Source: a virus
Length of the DNA stretch: 64,000 nt
IMG/VR virus record: IMGVR_UViG_3300045116_000678
Coordinates: 18,903 to 82,902 of that record
Direction: 5' to 3' (one strand)
Numbering within the stretch: the stretch's first letter is position 1; each line of letters opens with the position of its first letter. A program made the translations under genes and the position numbers. The notes under the pieces were generated by a model. It had not been told where the DNA came from, did not search any database, and saw only the letters and a list, made by a program, of their open reading frames with translations. Shown here in pieces: positions 16,301-24,065 of the stretch.

Positions 16301-18619
16301 TCAGGCGGCTTCCAGGTTGTCCGAGGTCCGCGCCGTCTCGATGCCCTGCCCTCCGTCGCCTGGCTCAGCTGCGCGCGGTGGGAATGTCGGACTGGTGTTC
16401 TCGCGCACGGGCGGCGCCGCAGCTGCCTCTTCCTGGGCGCCGGGCGCCGGCAGCATGGCCGGGCCCTGGCCCTGGATGTAGGGCGACTTGATGTTCATCG
16501 CCGCGGTCTGGGCAGGCACCGGGAAGTTCGGATCGTCGCCGCCGGGGTTGGGCCGCTGGTAGCCGGCGCCCTGCATGATGGCGTCGGCGATCGGCGCGAT
16601 CATGGGCATCTGGGCAACCTGAGCGCCGCCCTGCATCGCGGCGAAGGCCGCCTGCACGCCCACCTGCACCGCATCGGCCATCAGCTTGCGGATCTCGGCG
16701 TCGGTCTTCCGCTCCTTCATGTCGAGCTCGCGGGCCTTCAGGTCGTTGCCGGCCTTCACGAGTGCCTGCTGCACGGCTTCCTGGATGCGTCGCTCCACCT
16801 GCTCCGGCGTCTCTTGCGACCCGGCTGCCCGGATGGCCTCCACAACCTCGCGCTTGAACGGCACGTCCATGAGGCTGACCATGAACGGCATGACGGCGGC
16901 CTGGTACTGCTGCGGCAGGGACTTGACCGCCTCCGACATCGCGTTGAGCTGCTGGCCGCGGTAGCTGTTGGTGCTGGGCACGTCCTCGAGGGCCACCTTC
17001 AGGCGCGTGCGCTGGAGGTCGTTCGACAGGTAGGTCTGCCCGGTGACAGGATCCTGCTCGGGGCGGTTGATGACAACGGTGCGATCCTTGCGCACCGCGT
17101 CGCCCTCGATCACGACCACGGTCTGCTGGCTGCCGAGGTCTTCGACGATCATCGAGAGGAGCATTTCGCCAACCAGCGTACGGCCGGCGCGGAAGTTGTC
17201 CATGATGCGGCCGAGCGACTGGTTCGATTGCTCGACCTGGGTCTGCTCCTGGAGTCCAGATCGCGCGGTGCCCTTCTGCCCCATGAAGCCGGCCGTGACC
17301 GTGCTGACGCGCTGGATCGCGCCGCGGCTGTCCTCCAGCATCTTGTAGTGCTGCTCGGTCAGGGTGTAGTCGCGCTTCACTTCGAACCGCGCGCCTGGCT
17401 GCGCCATGTGCTGGGCATTGAGCACGACGTCGGCGTCGACGCGCGCGACCATGCGGCGGAACTGTGCGTCGGTCATATCCACCGCGCCCTTGGTGCGCTC
17501 GGTGCGCACTGCGGCCATACCCCAGCGCAGCTTGGCGATGCCGCTGTTCAGGCTGTCCTGCGGGAAGATCATGTCCCGCACGTAGCCGTACGGCACACGG
17601 GTCTCGTCCTCAGCGAAGCCGAAGAATGGGGCGTAGGGGAAGAAGCGATGGGTGTATGGGCTCGGCCCGTCGTGCAGGCAGTGAGGGCCAAGCCAGTAGC
17701 TGCGCCGCACGCGAGCCACAATCGCCCTTTGAGCCCGCACCAGCCCGCGCGCCAGGCTGATGTTGTGGGCAGGGTTGTCCTCGTCGTACTCCACGACACG
17801 GCCGTCCGGGGCGAAGAGGACGACGGCGTCCACCCAGCGGCGGTACCACAGCTCCGCCAGGCAGATCTCTCGGCTGGTCGGGTTGTACCAGCGGTCCTCG
17901 CTGATCGTCCATGCACGTGCCTGATCCCAAGCGTTGCGCAGCCCGGTCGATGCGCCGCCATCGAGAAAGCCTTGGGAGTAGAGGCTCCACCAGCCGCTGC
18001 CGTCCTTGCCCACTACGTCGATGAGTTCCGCATGCTCGGGGAATGAGCGCTTGAGGCGATCCGGCTGGAGCCACCGGGCCCGGCGGAGCCAGCGCCATTC
18101 CTCGGGGTCATCCGACTTCATGTCCCAGTGGATCTCGTTGCGGTGCACGGCGCGGCACCGATACGGATACTTGAACGGGTCGCTCTGCCGCGACACCTCC
18201 ACCCAGCCGATGCCCACGCCGATCTGGGGGCGGAAGGCGTCGCTGCAGGCGCGATCGGCCTTGGATTCGCGCTCGGCCTGGTTCAGCTTGTAGTTCAGCG
18301 CGTCAGCGACCTCTTGGCCGCCGGGCTCTCCGTTCGGGGTGACGCGCCAGTCGGTGCGGATCGTGGCCTCGTAGCCCTGGATGCTGAGCAGCGCCGGGCC
18401 CACCAGGTTCTCGACTGCCGGCGGGATGCCCAGCTGCTGCTGGCGGCGCAGCAGCTCGCTGTCCAGCTGGTTGCCGTCGGCGTAGTCCATCTCCTTGTCG
18501 GCGGTACCGCGCCACGGCGGCTGCATCTCGACCTCGTGCATGAACTCGGTGTATTCCGTCAGCGTCAGCGCCAACGGATCGGCGCCGGGCGCCGCAGGAG
18601 GGGTGGTGTGTTGCAGCAT
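16301..18619 (-). CDS. portal protein
   Basis: 772 residues from the ATG at 18619, with GAGGA 6 bases upstream; the frame opens 7 codons earlier without one. The length fits P22-type portals. An N-terminal segment has FMHEVEMQPPWRGTADKEMDYADG, followed by repeated Trp/Arg-rich strands. A long helical C-terminal part (about 590-690) would form the barrel, and the tail is disordered and Pro/Ala-rich. It lies right after the large terminase, as expected for the DNA-entry vertex. Confidence 0.85.
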   Translation of the reverse strand: MLQHTTPPAAPGADPLALTLTEYTEFMHEVEMQPPWRGTADKEMDYADGNQLDSELLRRQQQLGIPPAVENLVGPALLSIQGYEATIRTDWRVTPNGEPGGQEVADALNYKLNQAERESKADRACSDAFRPQIGVGIGWVEVSRQSDPFKYPYRCRAVHRNEIHWDMKSDDPEEWRWLRRARWLQPDRLKRSFPEHAELIDVVGKDGSGWWSLYSQGFLDGGASTGLRNAWDQARAWTISEDRWYNPTSREICLAELWYRRWVDAVVLFAPDGRVVEYDEDNPAHNISLARGLVRAQRAIVARVRRSYWLGPHCLHDGPSPYTHRFFPYAPFFGFAEDETRVPYGYVRDMIFPQDSLNSGIAKLRWGMAAVRTERTKGAVDMTDAQFRRMVARVDADVVLNAQHMAQPGARFEVKRDYTLTEQHYKMLEDSRGAIQRVSTVTAGFMGQKGTARSGLQEQTQVEQSNQSLGRIMDNFRAGRTLVGEMLLSMIVEDLGSQQTVVVIEGDAVRKDRTVVINRPEQDPVTGQTYLSNDLQRTRLKVALEDVPSTNSYRGQQLNAMSEAVKSLPQQYQAAVMPFMVSLMDVPFKREVVEAIRAAGSQETPEQVERRIQEAVQQALVKAGNDLKARELDMKERKTDAEIRKLMADAVQVGVQAAFAAMQGGAQVAQMPMIAPIADAIMQGAGYQRPNPGGDDPNFPVPAQTAAMNIKSPYIQGQGPAMLPAPGAQEEAAAAPPVRENTSPTFPPRAAEPGDGGQGIETARTSDNLEAA

Positions 18620-18627
18620 GTTCGTCC

Positions 18628-20214
18628 TCAAAGACGCCAATCAGGCGCCATTCCTTCTTCTTCGTCGGCCGTGGCGGTGGCCGAATCGAGCATCCCGAGT
18701 TCCTTGGCCTGAGCCCACTGTCGGAAGGCGTCCGCGCCCTCGCTGCAGAGGTTCCCCTTCTCGGGCTGGTCCACGAACCGGCTCTGCGCGCGATTGAACT
18801 TCTTGCGGTAGCCATCCAGGCGCTGGATGCCCAGGGCGCAGGCCTTGCGGTCCAGGAAGGCGCCCTTCATGTGCTTGCGCGTCTGGTGGATGCCGGTCAT
18901 CAGCTCTGTGATGCGCGGCACGATCTCGAAGCGCTGGCCGGGCATCAGGTCGGCCAGCATTTCTTTCGTGCTGCGGTTGTAGTCGCCCAGGCGCTTGTGG
19001 TCAGCGTCGTGCGGCAGGAAGTGACGGCCGAAGACATAGCCGCGCTTCTGCAGCTCGGTGACGTAGTGCCGCAGGTCCTCGCCGCGGGCTTCGTAGTAGC
19101 CGATGAAGCGATCCTGGCCGCGCAGGTCCTGGTGGAACCACACCGCGCACCCGTCGCTGTTGCCGATGTCCCAGAAGGTGTTCACCGGCAGGTCCAGCAC
19201 CGGCACATCCGTGATGCCGCCGCGCTTGCGCAGCGCGGTCATGTCCTTGGCGTAGTAGTTCCCCTCGGTGCTGATCTGGAAGGCCTCGACCGGCGTCGAC
19301 GGGTACTCCTGCCACATCCGCTCCTCGCGCCCGGAGAAGTCGGCCTCCATCGTGGCGACATACCAAGCGCGCTGGTCGATGTCGATGGTGCAGTCCATCT
19401 CGACCTCGACCCGATCGAAGTAGTCGTGCTGCTCCGTGGTGATCGCCACGGACCGCGAGTCCATGCGGTACTTCGGCTCCTGCCACCAAGCGTAGAAGTG
19501 GAACCGGTAGTCGCGCGGCGTGAGGGGCAGCTTGCCAGCGTGCGCAGCCTCGGCGCGCTGCACCATCTCGAAGAACTCGCCTTCCCTGCCCTCGGCCGTG
19601 CTCTCGATGACCAGGATGCCGTTGAGCGGCACGGCGGGGATGGAGCCGGTGACGACCTCGGCCGCCTTGTCGGGGAACTTGGCGCAGATCTTCCCGAACT
19701 CGCTGACGTGCAGGCGGTGGATCGTGCCCGACCGCATGGACGTGGCGACGCGCACGCTGCTGTTGTTGTGCGCGAAAAGCAGTTCTGTCGCGCTGTCGCG
19801 TGCGAGAGGGAACCGCTCACGGATCTCGACTGGCAGGCTGTCGTAGGCGAACTTGACCTTGTCCCGGAAGATGACTTCGGCAGCCTCGCGGTCCTGGGCG
19901 ATGATCCCGCAGCGCTGGTCGGAATTGAACAGGGCGTGGTCCAGCCAAAGGATCGCGATCAGGGTGGTGAAGCCCAGCTGCCGCGCCTTCAGGATCAGGT
20001 TCCGGTGCCACAGACGACGCACGAACCGCCGCTGAGCGCGGTTGGGCCGGAAGGGCATGACCATGGCGTCGTCGCCGTCGTCGTCGCCCTTCACCATGAT
20101 CTTGTAGAGGCAGCCGCTGAAGACGCGCCACTCCGGGTCCGCCAGGCAGCGCGCCAGCTCCGCGGCGTTGGTCGGCAGCGGAAGGAGCGGCTCGTCGTGC
20201 GTGATGGTGGTCAC
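18628..20214 (-). CDS. terminase large subunit (TerL)
   Basis: 528 residues, GTG start overlapping the small-subunit stop (GTGA) with AAGGAT upstream. The ATPase domain has a Walker-A-like KARQLGFTT (76-84), a Walker-B-type RLHVSE (167-172) and a coupling motif ESTAEG (204-209). The nuclease domain has DIGNSDG (Asp349) and HDADHKRLG (402-410), supplying acidic metal ligands. It packages DNA into the prohead and cuts concatemers. Confidence 0.92.
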   Translation of the reverse strand: MTTITHDEPLLPLPTNAAELARCLADPEWRVFSGCLYKIMVKGDDDGDDAMVMPFRPNRAQRRFVRRLWHRNLILKARQLGFTTLIAILWLDHALFNSDQRCGIIAQDREAAEVIFRDKVKFAYDSLPVEIRERFPLARDSATELLFAHNNSSVRVATSMRSGTIHRLHVSEFGKICAKFPDKAAEVVTGSIPAVPLNGILVIESTAEGREGEFFEMVQRAEAAHAGKLPLTPRDYRFHFYAWWQEPKYRMDSRSVAITTEQHDYFDRVEVEMDCTIDIDQRAWYVATMEADFSGREERMWQEYPSTPVEAFQISTEGNYYAKDMTALRKRGGITDVPVLDLPVNTFWDIGNSDGCAVWFHQDLRGQDRFIGYYEARGEDLRHYVTELQKRGYVFGRHFLPHDADHKRLGDYNRSTKEMLADLMPGQRFEIVPRITELMTGIHQTRKHMKGAFLDRKACALGIQRLDGYRKKFNRAQSRFVDQPEKGNLCSEGADAFRQWAQAKELGMLDSATATADEEEGMAPDWRL

Positions 20215-21149
20215 GGCGGATCCTTGCGACCCGTGTCGTGTTCGGGATCCTGGGCGACCGGCTTGAAGCCGTTCGATGTGCCGCCGGCGATTGCGTGCAG
20301 CAGGCTGGCCAGCGGGTCGACGCGCTGCTGGTTGTCCTTCTCGTACAGCCCGAGGTGCTTCGCCAGCTTCTCGATGGCGTCCAGCTTGGAGTGCATCTTG
20401 ACCTCAATGCCCTCCTTGGTCTGCTTGACGCCGGCGTACAGAGCCAGCGCGGCCGGAGACAGGCGGCGGGTGTCGCACACGAAGGTCTGCCCGAAGCCCT
20501 TGCCGAAGCAATGCGGGCATCCGGGGTGCGGAGCGCGATGCGGGTTGAAGCCGATGCCGCCTTTCGGGTCGAATTCCTCAGGCCCCTTGTTCTCCTTCAT
20601 CAGGCGCATCTGGTCGGCAGCGAACTCTTCTGCGGTGCGCTGGTAGCCGAAGCCCTCGCCGTGGCAGTGCCGGCAACAGCCCACCACGTATTCCACCAGC
20701 TCGCGAGCGTCAGCCGTGGCGATCAGCGCCAGCTCTCGGACCACGCGGTCCGCAGTGATGTGCGTGCGCTCCTGCTGCTGCTGCCGGGCCTCAGCGATGG
20801 CAGCCTGGATGTACGGTTTTGACAGGTTCTCCGACGCCATCTGGCGGGCCGACTCTGTGCTGTATCCGGCCCGCTCGGCCGCCTTGGTGGCATTCAGGTC
20901 CACCAGGTACTCGTCCACAAACCGCTGCTGTTTGGGCGTGAGGGCCACAGGCGCCGTTGGCTGCGTGCTATCGATTTCGGAGCGCTTCGCGACCTTCTTC
21001 GCTGCTGGCTTCGCCTTCGCCTCGACCACCGCTGCCGGATTCGGCTTCTTGCGCGCGAGCACGACCGCTGCCTTCTTGGGGGCGGCGGTGGGCTTGGTGG
21101 TCTTCTTGGGAGGAGGCGCCGGCTTCTTGGCCGGCTTGCGGGTTGCCAT
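20211..21149 (-). CDS. terminase small subunit (TerS)
   Basis: 312 residues from the ATG at 21149; a GTG at 21176 would add 9 codons. A long Lys/Ala/Pro-rich N-terminal tail precedes a Terminase_2-type DNA-binding core: LTPKQQRFVDEYLVDLNATKAAERAGYS, with helix-turn-helix. It is followed by a Cys/His-containing insert (CCRHCHGEGFG ... CPHCFGKGFG), a zinc-ribbon-like DnaJ-type CxxCxGxG pattern. The tail and Cys motif lengthen it beyond typical TerS. It recognises the packaging site and hands DNA to TerL. Confidence 0.85.
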   Translation of the reverse strand: MATRKPAKKPAPPPKKTTKPTAAPKKAAVVLARKKPNPAAVVEAKAKPAAKKVAKRSEIDSTQPTAPVALTPKQQRFVDEYLVDLNATKAAERAGYSTESARQMASENLSKPYIQAAIAEARQQQQERTHITADRVVRELALIATADARELVEYVVGCCRHCHGEGFGYQRTAEEFAADQMRLMKENKGPEEFDPKGGIGFNPHRAPHPGCPHCFGKGFGQTFVCDTRRLSPAALALYAGVKQTKEGIEVKMHSKLDAIEKLAKHLGLYEKDNQQRVDPLASLLHAIAGGTSNGFKPVAQDPEHDTGRKDPP

Positions 21150-21183
21150 GGCGCGCGAGTGTTCCTGCACCTTCACCCACGGT

Positions 21184-21198
21184 CGAACCCTATAGGGG
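21184..21198 (-). repeat. CCCTNTAGGG repeat, copy E
   Basis: On the minus strand this reads CCCCTATAGGGTTCG, with an extra C before it. It lies 35 bases upstream of the TerS start and 29 bases upstream of the divergent secreted moron. Confidence 0.8.
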
Positions 21199-21226
21199 GC
21201 GGCAGGCTGTCCGGCAAAATCGACCC

Positions 21227-21814
21227 ATGAAAGTGCTGCAGTCGTTTCTCATGGCGGTCGCCGTTGCTTCGTACGTCCCTGCCTATGCAGCCGAAGACGC
21301 TGAAGCCCTGAAAGCGCTGGTCGACCGGCAGAACAGCATCTGCAGAGGTGGCGCCGGCGGCGACCAGACCAAGATGGAGGCAGCCTGCGATGAGCGCGGC
21401 CGCAACATGGCGCGGCTCGAGCGCATGGGGTGGTGCTGGGGCCCGGCTGACCAGCCCGGCTACCTGCAGAAGTGGATACGCTGCCCCGGGCAAGCGGGTG
21501 CTCAAGCGCGGCAGCAGGGCGAGAGCCAGTCCTCCGACGACGCGCGGCTCGTCAGCTGCGCGAAGCAAGCGACGCTGCTACAAGACATCGCGAGGTGGCG
21601 AGATGCTGGCGTGCCGGCTGATAGCGGCCGCGCGTTCCAGCGTGCGATGGCCAGGGCCGCCTATTTGGAACTGCCCAAGGCATTCACGGACAGGCTGGGC
21701 GGGCTGTACGGTGACATCCACCACGGCCGCATGCTCGGGATGACCCCGAACGAGATTCTGGCGGATTGGACCGTGAAGTGCCGCAGCGCGGCTTCACTGC
21801 GGAAGCCTGCATAG
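21227..21814 (+). CDS. secreted moron
   Basis: 195 residues from the ATG at 21227 (MKVLQSFLMAVAVASYV). A typical Sec signal peptide ends near PAYAAEDAEA. The mature part is helical with several Cys (ICRGG, AACDERG, WCWG, KC), suggesting disulfides and a periplasmic place. It is on the plus strand opposite the terminase genes and preceded by a repeat copy. Probably expressed in the lysogen. Family unknown. Confidence 0.65.
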   Translation: MKVLQSFLMAVAVASYVPAYAAEDAEALKALVDRQNSICRGGAGGDQTKMEAACDERGRNMARLERMGWCWGPADQPGYLQKWIRCPGQAGAQARQQGESQSSDDARLVSCAKQATLLQDIARWRDAGVPADSGRAFQRAMARAAYLELPKAFTDRLGGLYGDIHHGRMLGMTPNEILADWTVKCRSAASLRKPA

Positions 21815-22052
21815 TAGTAGCAACTGCCGAGACAAAGAAAGCCCGCCAGGCGCAGGCCCGGCGGGCGAATCACGCGAGACAGGATCGCGCGAGGAGACAT
21901 CTGGCCGGCGCAGGCGCCGGGGTACGGCCAATCCGACTACGTGCGCAGTGCACGCTTGGCCGTGCGGTTCTCATCCCGCCCTGCATCCCCCGGGATGAGC
22001 GAGGGGTAATGATGGAGTGGCTTGCCCCCCACTCCCGCGCCAGGGCTGGCAC

Positions 22053-22430
22053 TCAACTCGGGGACCGTCGTTGCCGACCGAGCCCTGATAGTCGCCGCGC
22101 TGGGTGTTGAGCCGAACCCCTACAGGGGGCCGACAAGGTGGCTGGGGATGTCCGGCCGAAGCGCGCAGCCACGATGGCGCGGCCCACGGCCATGCGCATG
22201 GTCTGGCCCTCGATCCACGGCCCGGCTGGGATGCTGGCGCCAGGCCGGCCGACGACCACTGCGCACCAGATCCAGTCTTTCCCGGGCATGGGTGCCGCCT
22301 GGATGGCTAGGCGTTCCATCACCATGTCGATGTCGGGCCAGCGGGTGAGGTACTGGGTGCCGGCCGGCGCGTCCAAGGCCTGGGCGATCAGGGCTTCGAG
22401 GGTCTTGCTGGGGAGCTCGGAGACTTGCAC
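22053..22430 (-). CDS. DUF2591-like phage protein
   Basis: 125 residues. The opening MQVSELPSKTLEALIAQAL and the later VGRAIVAARFG resemble small phage proteins I know as DUF2591, made late and of unknown role. Repeat copy F overlaps the last ~20 codons, so the natural C-terminus may be shorter in relatives. The gene lies between the tRNA genes and the terminase operon. Confidence 0.5.
   Translation of the reverse strand: MQVSELPSKTLEALIAQALDAPAGTQYLTRWPDIDMVMERLAIQAAPMPGKDWIWCAVVVGRPGASIPAGPWIEGQTMRMAVGRAIVAARFGRTSPATLSAPCRGSAQHPARRLSGLGRQRRSPS
22113..22129 (-). repeat. CCCTNTAGGG repeat, copy F
   Basis: On the minus strand this reads CCCCCTGTAGGGGTTCG, one base longer on the right side of the core than the others. 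It lies inside the 3' end of the DUF2591-like frame. Confidence 0.7.
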
Positions 22431-22453
22431 CTGCCGATTCTCTCCCGCGTGCC

Positions 22454-22531
22454 TGGTGCCGCCACCACGGATTCGAACCTGGGGCCCTTCCCTTACAGGG
22501 GGAACGCTCTACCGGACTGAGCTATGACGGC
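22454..22531 (-). tRNA. tRNA-Thr(TGT)-like, atypical
   Basis: A 78-base cloverleaf: acceptor GCCGTCA pairs with TGGCGGC, then discriminator A and an encoded CCA. The D arm is GCTC...GAGC, the anticodon stem is TTCCC/GGGAA and the anticodon TGT would read ACA. Two oddities: position 33 is C instead of U, and the T stem has an extra base (CCAGG opposite CCGTGG). It may be a degenerate or specialised phage tRNA. It lies in the late part of the leftward operon. Confidence 0.65.
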
Positions 22532-22927
22532 TGTGGAGTGATGGTGGCCGGTGCTGATCCCCGGCGCGGCTTCTGCAGGTCGGAGCGAATCACGCCTTGC
22601 GATCCATGCCGCCCCTCTCCGCATCGGGGCGCCCAGCATGCGCGTTCACCATCGTGTCGAGGCACTGTGCGCTCCCCCAGGAACCCCCGGCGGCAATGCC
22701 TCGGCATGATGGCGCCCCGTCTTCCCGGGGCGCCAGCGCTGTTTTGCATCACGCCCGGGCAACTGGCCCAGTCTCAACGCTCTGCATGGGCCTCACCCCA
22801 ACCGGGGCATTTGCCGCGCCTTCCCTCGCAATGGGTGCCGGTTGCCGCCCGGCGCCGTCGCAGGTGTCCACGTTGGGGTCTGCGGCAGCGGCTTACCCCT
22901 TGCGAGGGCGCTCTCTCTACGGTTGTC
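22532..22927. other. gap between the two tRNA genes
   Basis: 396 bases with no gene I can support. It holds a strong stem at 22710-22735 (TGGCGCCCC / GGGGCGCCA, 9 bp) and smaller GC-rich dyads, consistent with processing signals around a tRNA transcript. Confidence 0.4.
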
Positions 22928-23004
22928 TGGTTGCGGGAACCGGACTTGAACCGGCGGCCTCCGGGGTATGAGCCCGGCGCTCTAACCAACTGAGCTAGCC
23001 CGCG
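22928..23004 (-). tRNA. tRNA-Met(CAT), initiator-like
   Basis: 77 bases with anticodon CAT and an encoded CCA. It carries initiator marks: an unpaired C1/A72 at the acceptor end (CGCGGGC...CCCGCA) and three consecutive G-C pairs at the base of the anticodon stem (GGG/CCC). The D stem (GCTC/GAGC) is elongator-like, and 7-66 is a C/T mismatch. The 5' end overlaps the stop region of the gene at 22982-23527. Confidence 0.85.
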
Positions 23005-23527
23005 GCGCGAAGTCTCCAGCGTTGGCGGCCGCCTTCACAGCCCTACAGGGGGTGCCGAACAGCTGCCCCTGCTCCGGGTCGACCTTCTCGGCAAGGGCCT
23101 GCACCTGGCGGCGCAGTCGGAGGATCTCCTGCGCTTGCTCCGCGGCGATGGTGGCCATGTTGCGGCCCGTCTCGATCGCGGCAGCCTGCGCGGCGGCGCC
23201 GGCCTGCAGGTTGGCCAGCATGCGGTCCTCCCGCGGCGTCAGGTTCAGCACCTCGTCGCCGATTTCGAGCTTCACCATGCCATCCGGCATGACGGTCTTG
23301 CTCATCGGCCGCGCCGGCGGGTGCCGCGGTGCCGGCACGTAGACGCCGCGCTGCACCCGCAGGATGGCTCCATCGTCGGCCAGGGTGCCGAGGCGGTCAT
23401 CGATCACCGTGAGCTTGAGTCCAGTGAGCCCGGCGAGCGTCTCCCGGGTCACGATCTGTTCCTGGGCGTGCAGATCCTGCACGGCCTCCATAACCAGGGC
23501 GGTGGTCGATTTGCGGGTGTCAGCCAT
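22982..23527 (-). CDS. phage protein with HTH-like N-terminus
   Basis: 181 residues from the ATG at 23527 with GAGGAGAG upstream. The N-terminal ~70 residues (TTALVMEAVQDLHAQEQIVTRETLAGLTGLKL...VQRGVYVPA) look like a winged-helix DNA-binding domain. The C-terminal half is a Gln/Arg-rich coiled coil. The last codons overlap tRNA-Met and repeat copy G. A regulatory role, perhaps in late transcription, is plausible from fold and place. Confidence 0.6.
   Translation of the reverse strand: MADTRKSTTALVMEAVQDLHAQEQIVTRETLAGLTGLKLTVIDDRLGTLADDGAILRVQRGVYVPAPRHPPARPMSKTVMPDGMVKLEIGDEVLNLTPREDRMLANLQAGAAAQAAAIETGRNMATIAAEQAQEILRLRRQVQALAEKVDPEQGQLFGTPCRAVKAAANAGDFAPRASSVG
23038..23052 (-). repeat. 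CCCTNTAGGG repeat, copy G
   Basis: On the minus strand this reads CCCCCTGTAGGGCTG; the TTCG tail is not conserved here. It lies inside the 3' end of the HTH-like gene, 34 bases upstream of tRNA-Met. Confidence 0.65.
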
Positions 23528-24065
23528 CGTTCTCTCCTCGTTGAATCCTGTCCAGTGCCCACTGGGCGGCGTTCCGGTCCCGAGCGGGGCGCTCGGGGTC
23601 GTTCGCGATCTTGTGCCACACGCCCCGCTGGCGCGCGTGTGCCTCCTCGAAGGCCTGCGCCTTCTGCTCGAGCGTTGCGTTGTAGCTGCTGTCCAGCCAG
23701 GTGTGGCAACGCGCGCAGGCCCACACGCTGTACTGGTCGTCAGCCTTCCGGGCGCCTGCCTTGCCGTGAACCTGCAGGTTCGAGTGCGCGGCAACAGTGG
23801 TCTGACGGTCGTCGTTGCACACCCCAGGAACGCGCAGCAGGCAAGGCGCGTCGCGCGCAAGGTGGAGCAGCGCGCGGTTTCGCTGGGCCTCCGTCTTGGG
23901 CAGCGCACCTGCGAAGTCGCCGTCGTTGATCGCCACCATGCGCACGATGCGGCCGGGCACGGCGGCAATAGCTATCATTTTCATAGCTGACCGATCAGGC
24001 CGGGCGGGCGCCGCGGGCTGATTCCGCTTCCACTCCGACCGCCGCAGCGGAGCACTGCGCTTCAT
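23520..24065 (-). CDS. YbcO/DUF1364-like putative nuclease
   Basis: 181 residues; the start overlaps the SNF2 stop (ATGA). The core has CLLRVPGVCNDDRQTTVAAH, then WACARCHTWLD: two Cys pairs and His residues arranged as in YbcO/DUF1364, a small His-Me-type putative nuclease of lambdoid nin regions. The N-terminal extension contains the AT-rich dyad at 23970-23988. It probably acts in phage recombination or replication. Confidence 0.7.
   Translation of the reverse strand: MKRSAPLRRSEWKRNQPAAPARPDRSAMKMIAIAAVPGRIVRMVAINDGDFAGALPKTEAQRNRALLHLARDAPCLLRVPGVCNDDRQTTVAAHSNLQVHGKAGARKADDQYSVWACARCHTWLDSSYNATLEQKAQAFEEAHARQRGVWHKIANDPERPARDRNAAQWALDRIQRGENDG
23970..23988. repeat. short AT-rich dyad (mini-repeat)
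   Basis: AGCTAT-N7-ATAGCT, AT-rich against the surrounding sequence, inside the N-terminal coding part of the YbcO-like gene. It resembles short dispersed dyads that I associate, from memory, with Comamonadaceae genomes. Confidence 0.35.

Noticed and set aside
22522-22752. 76-residue frame between the tRNA genes
   Set aside because: Low protein likeness, overlaps strong RNA stems and has no ribosome site.
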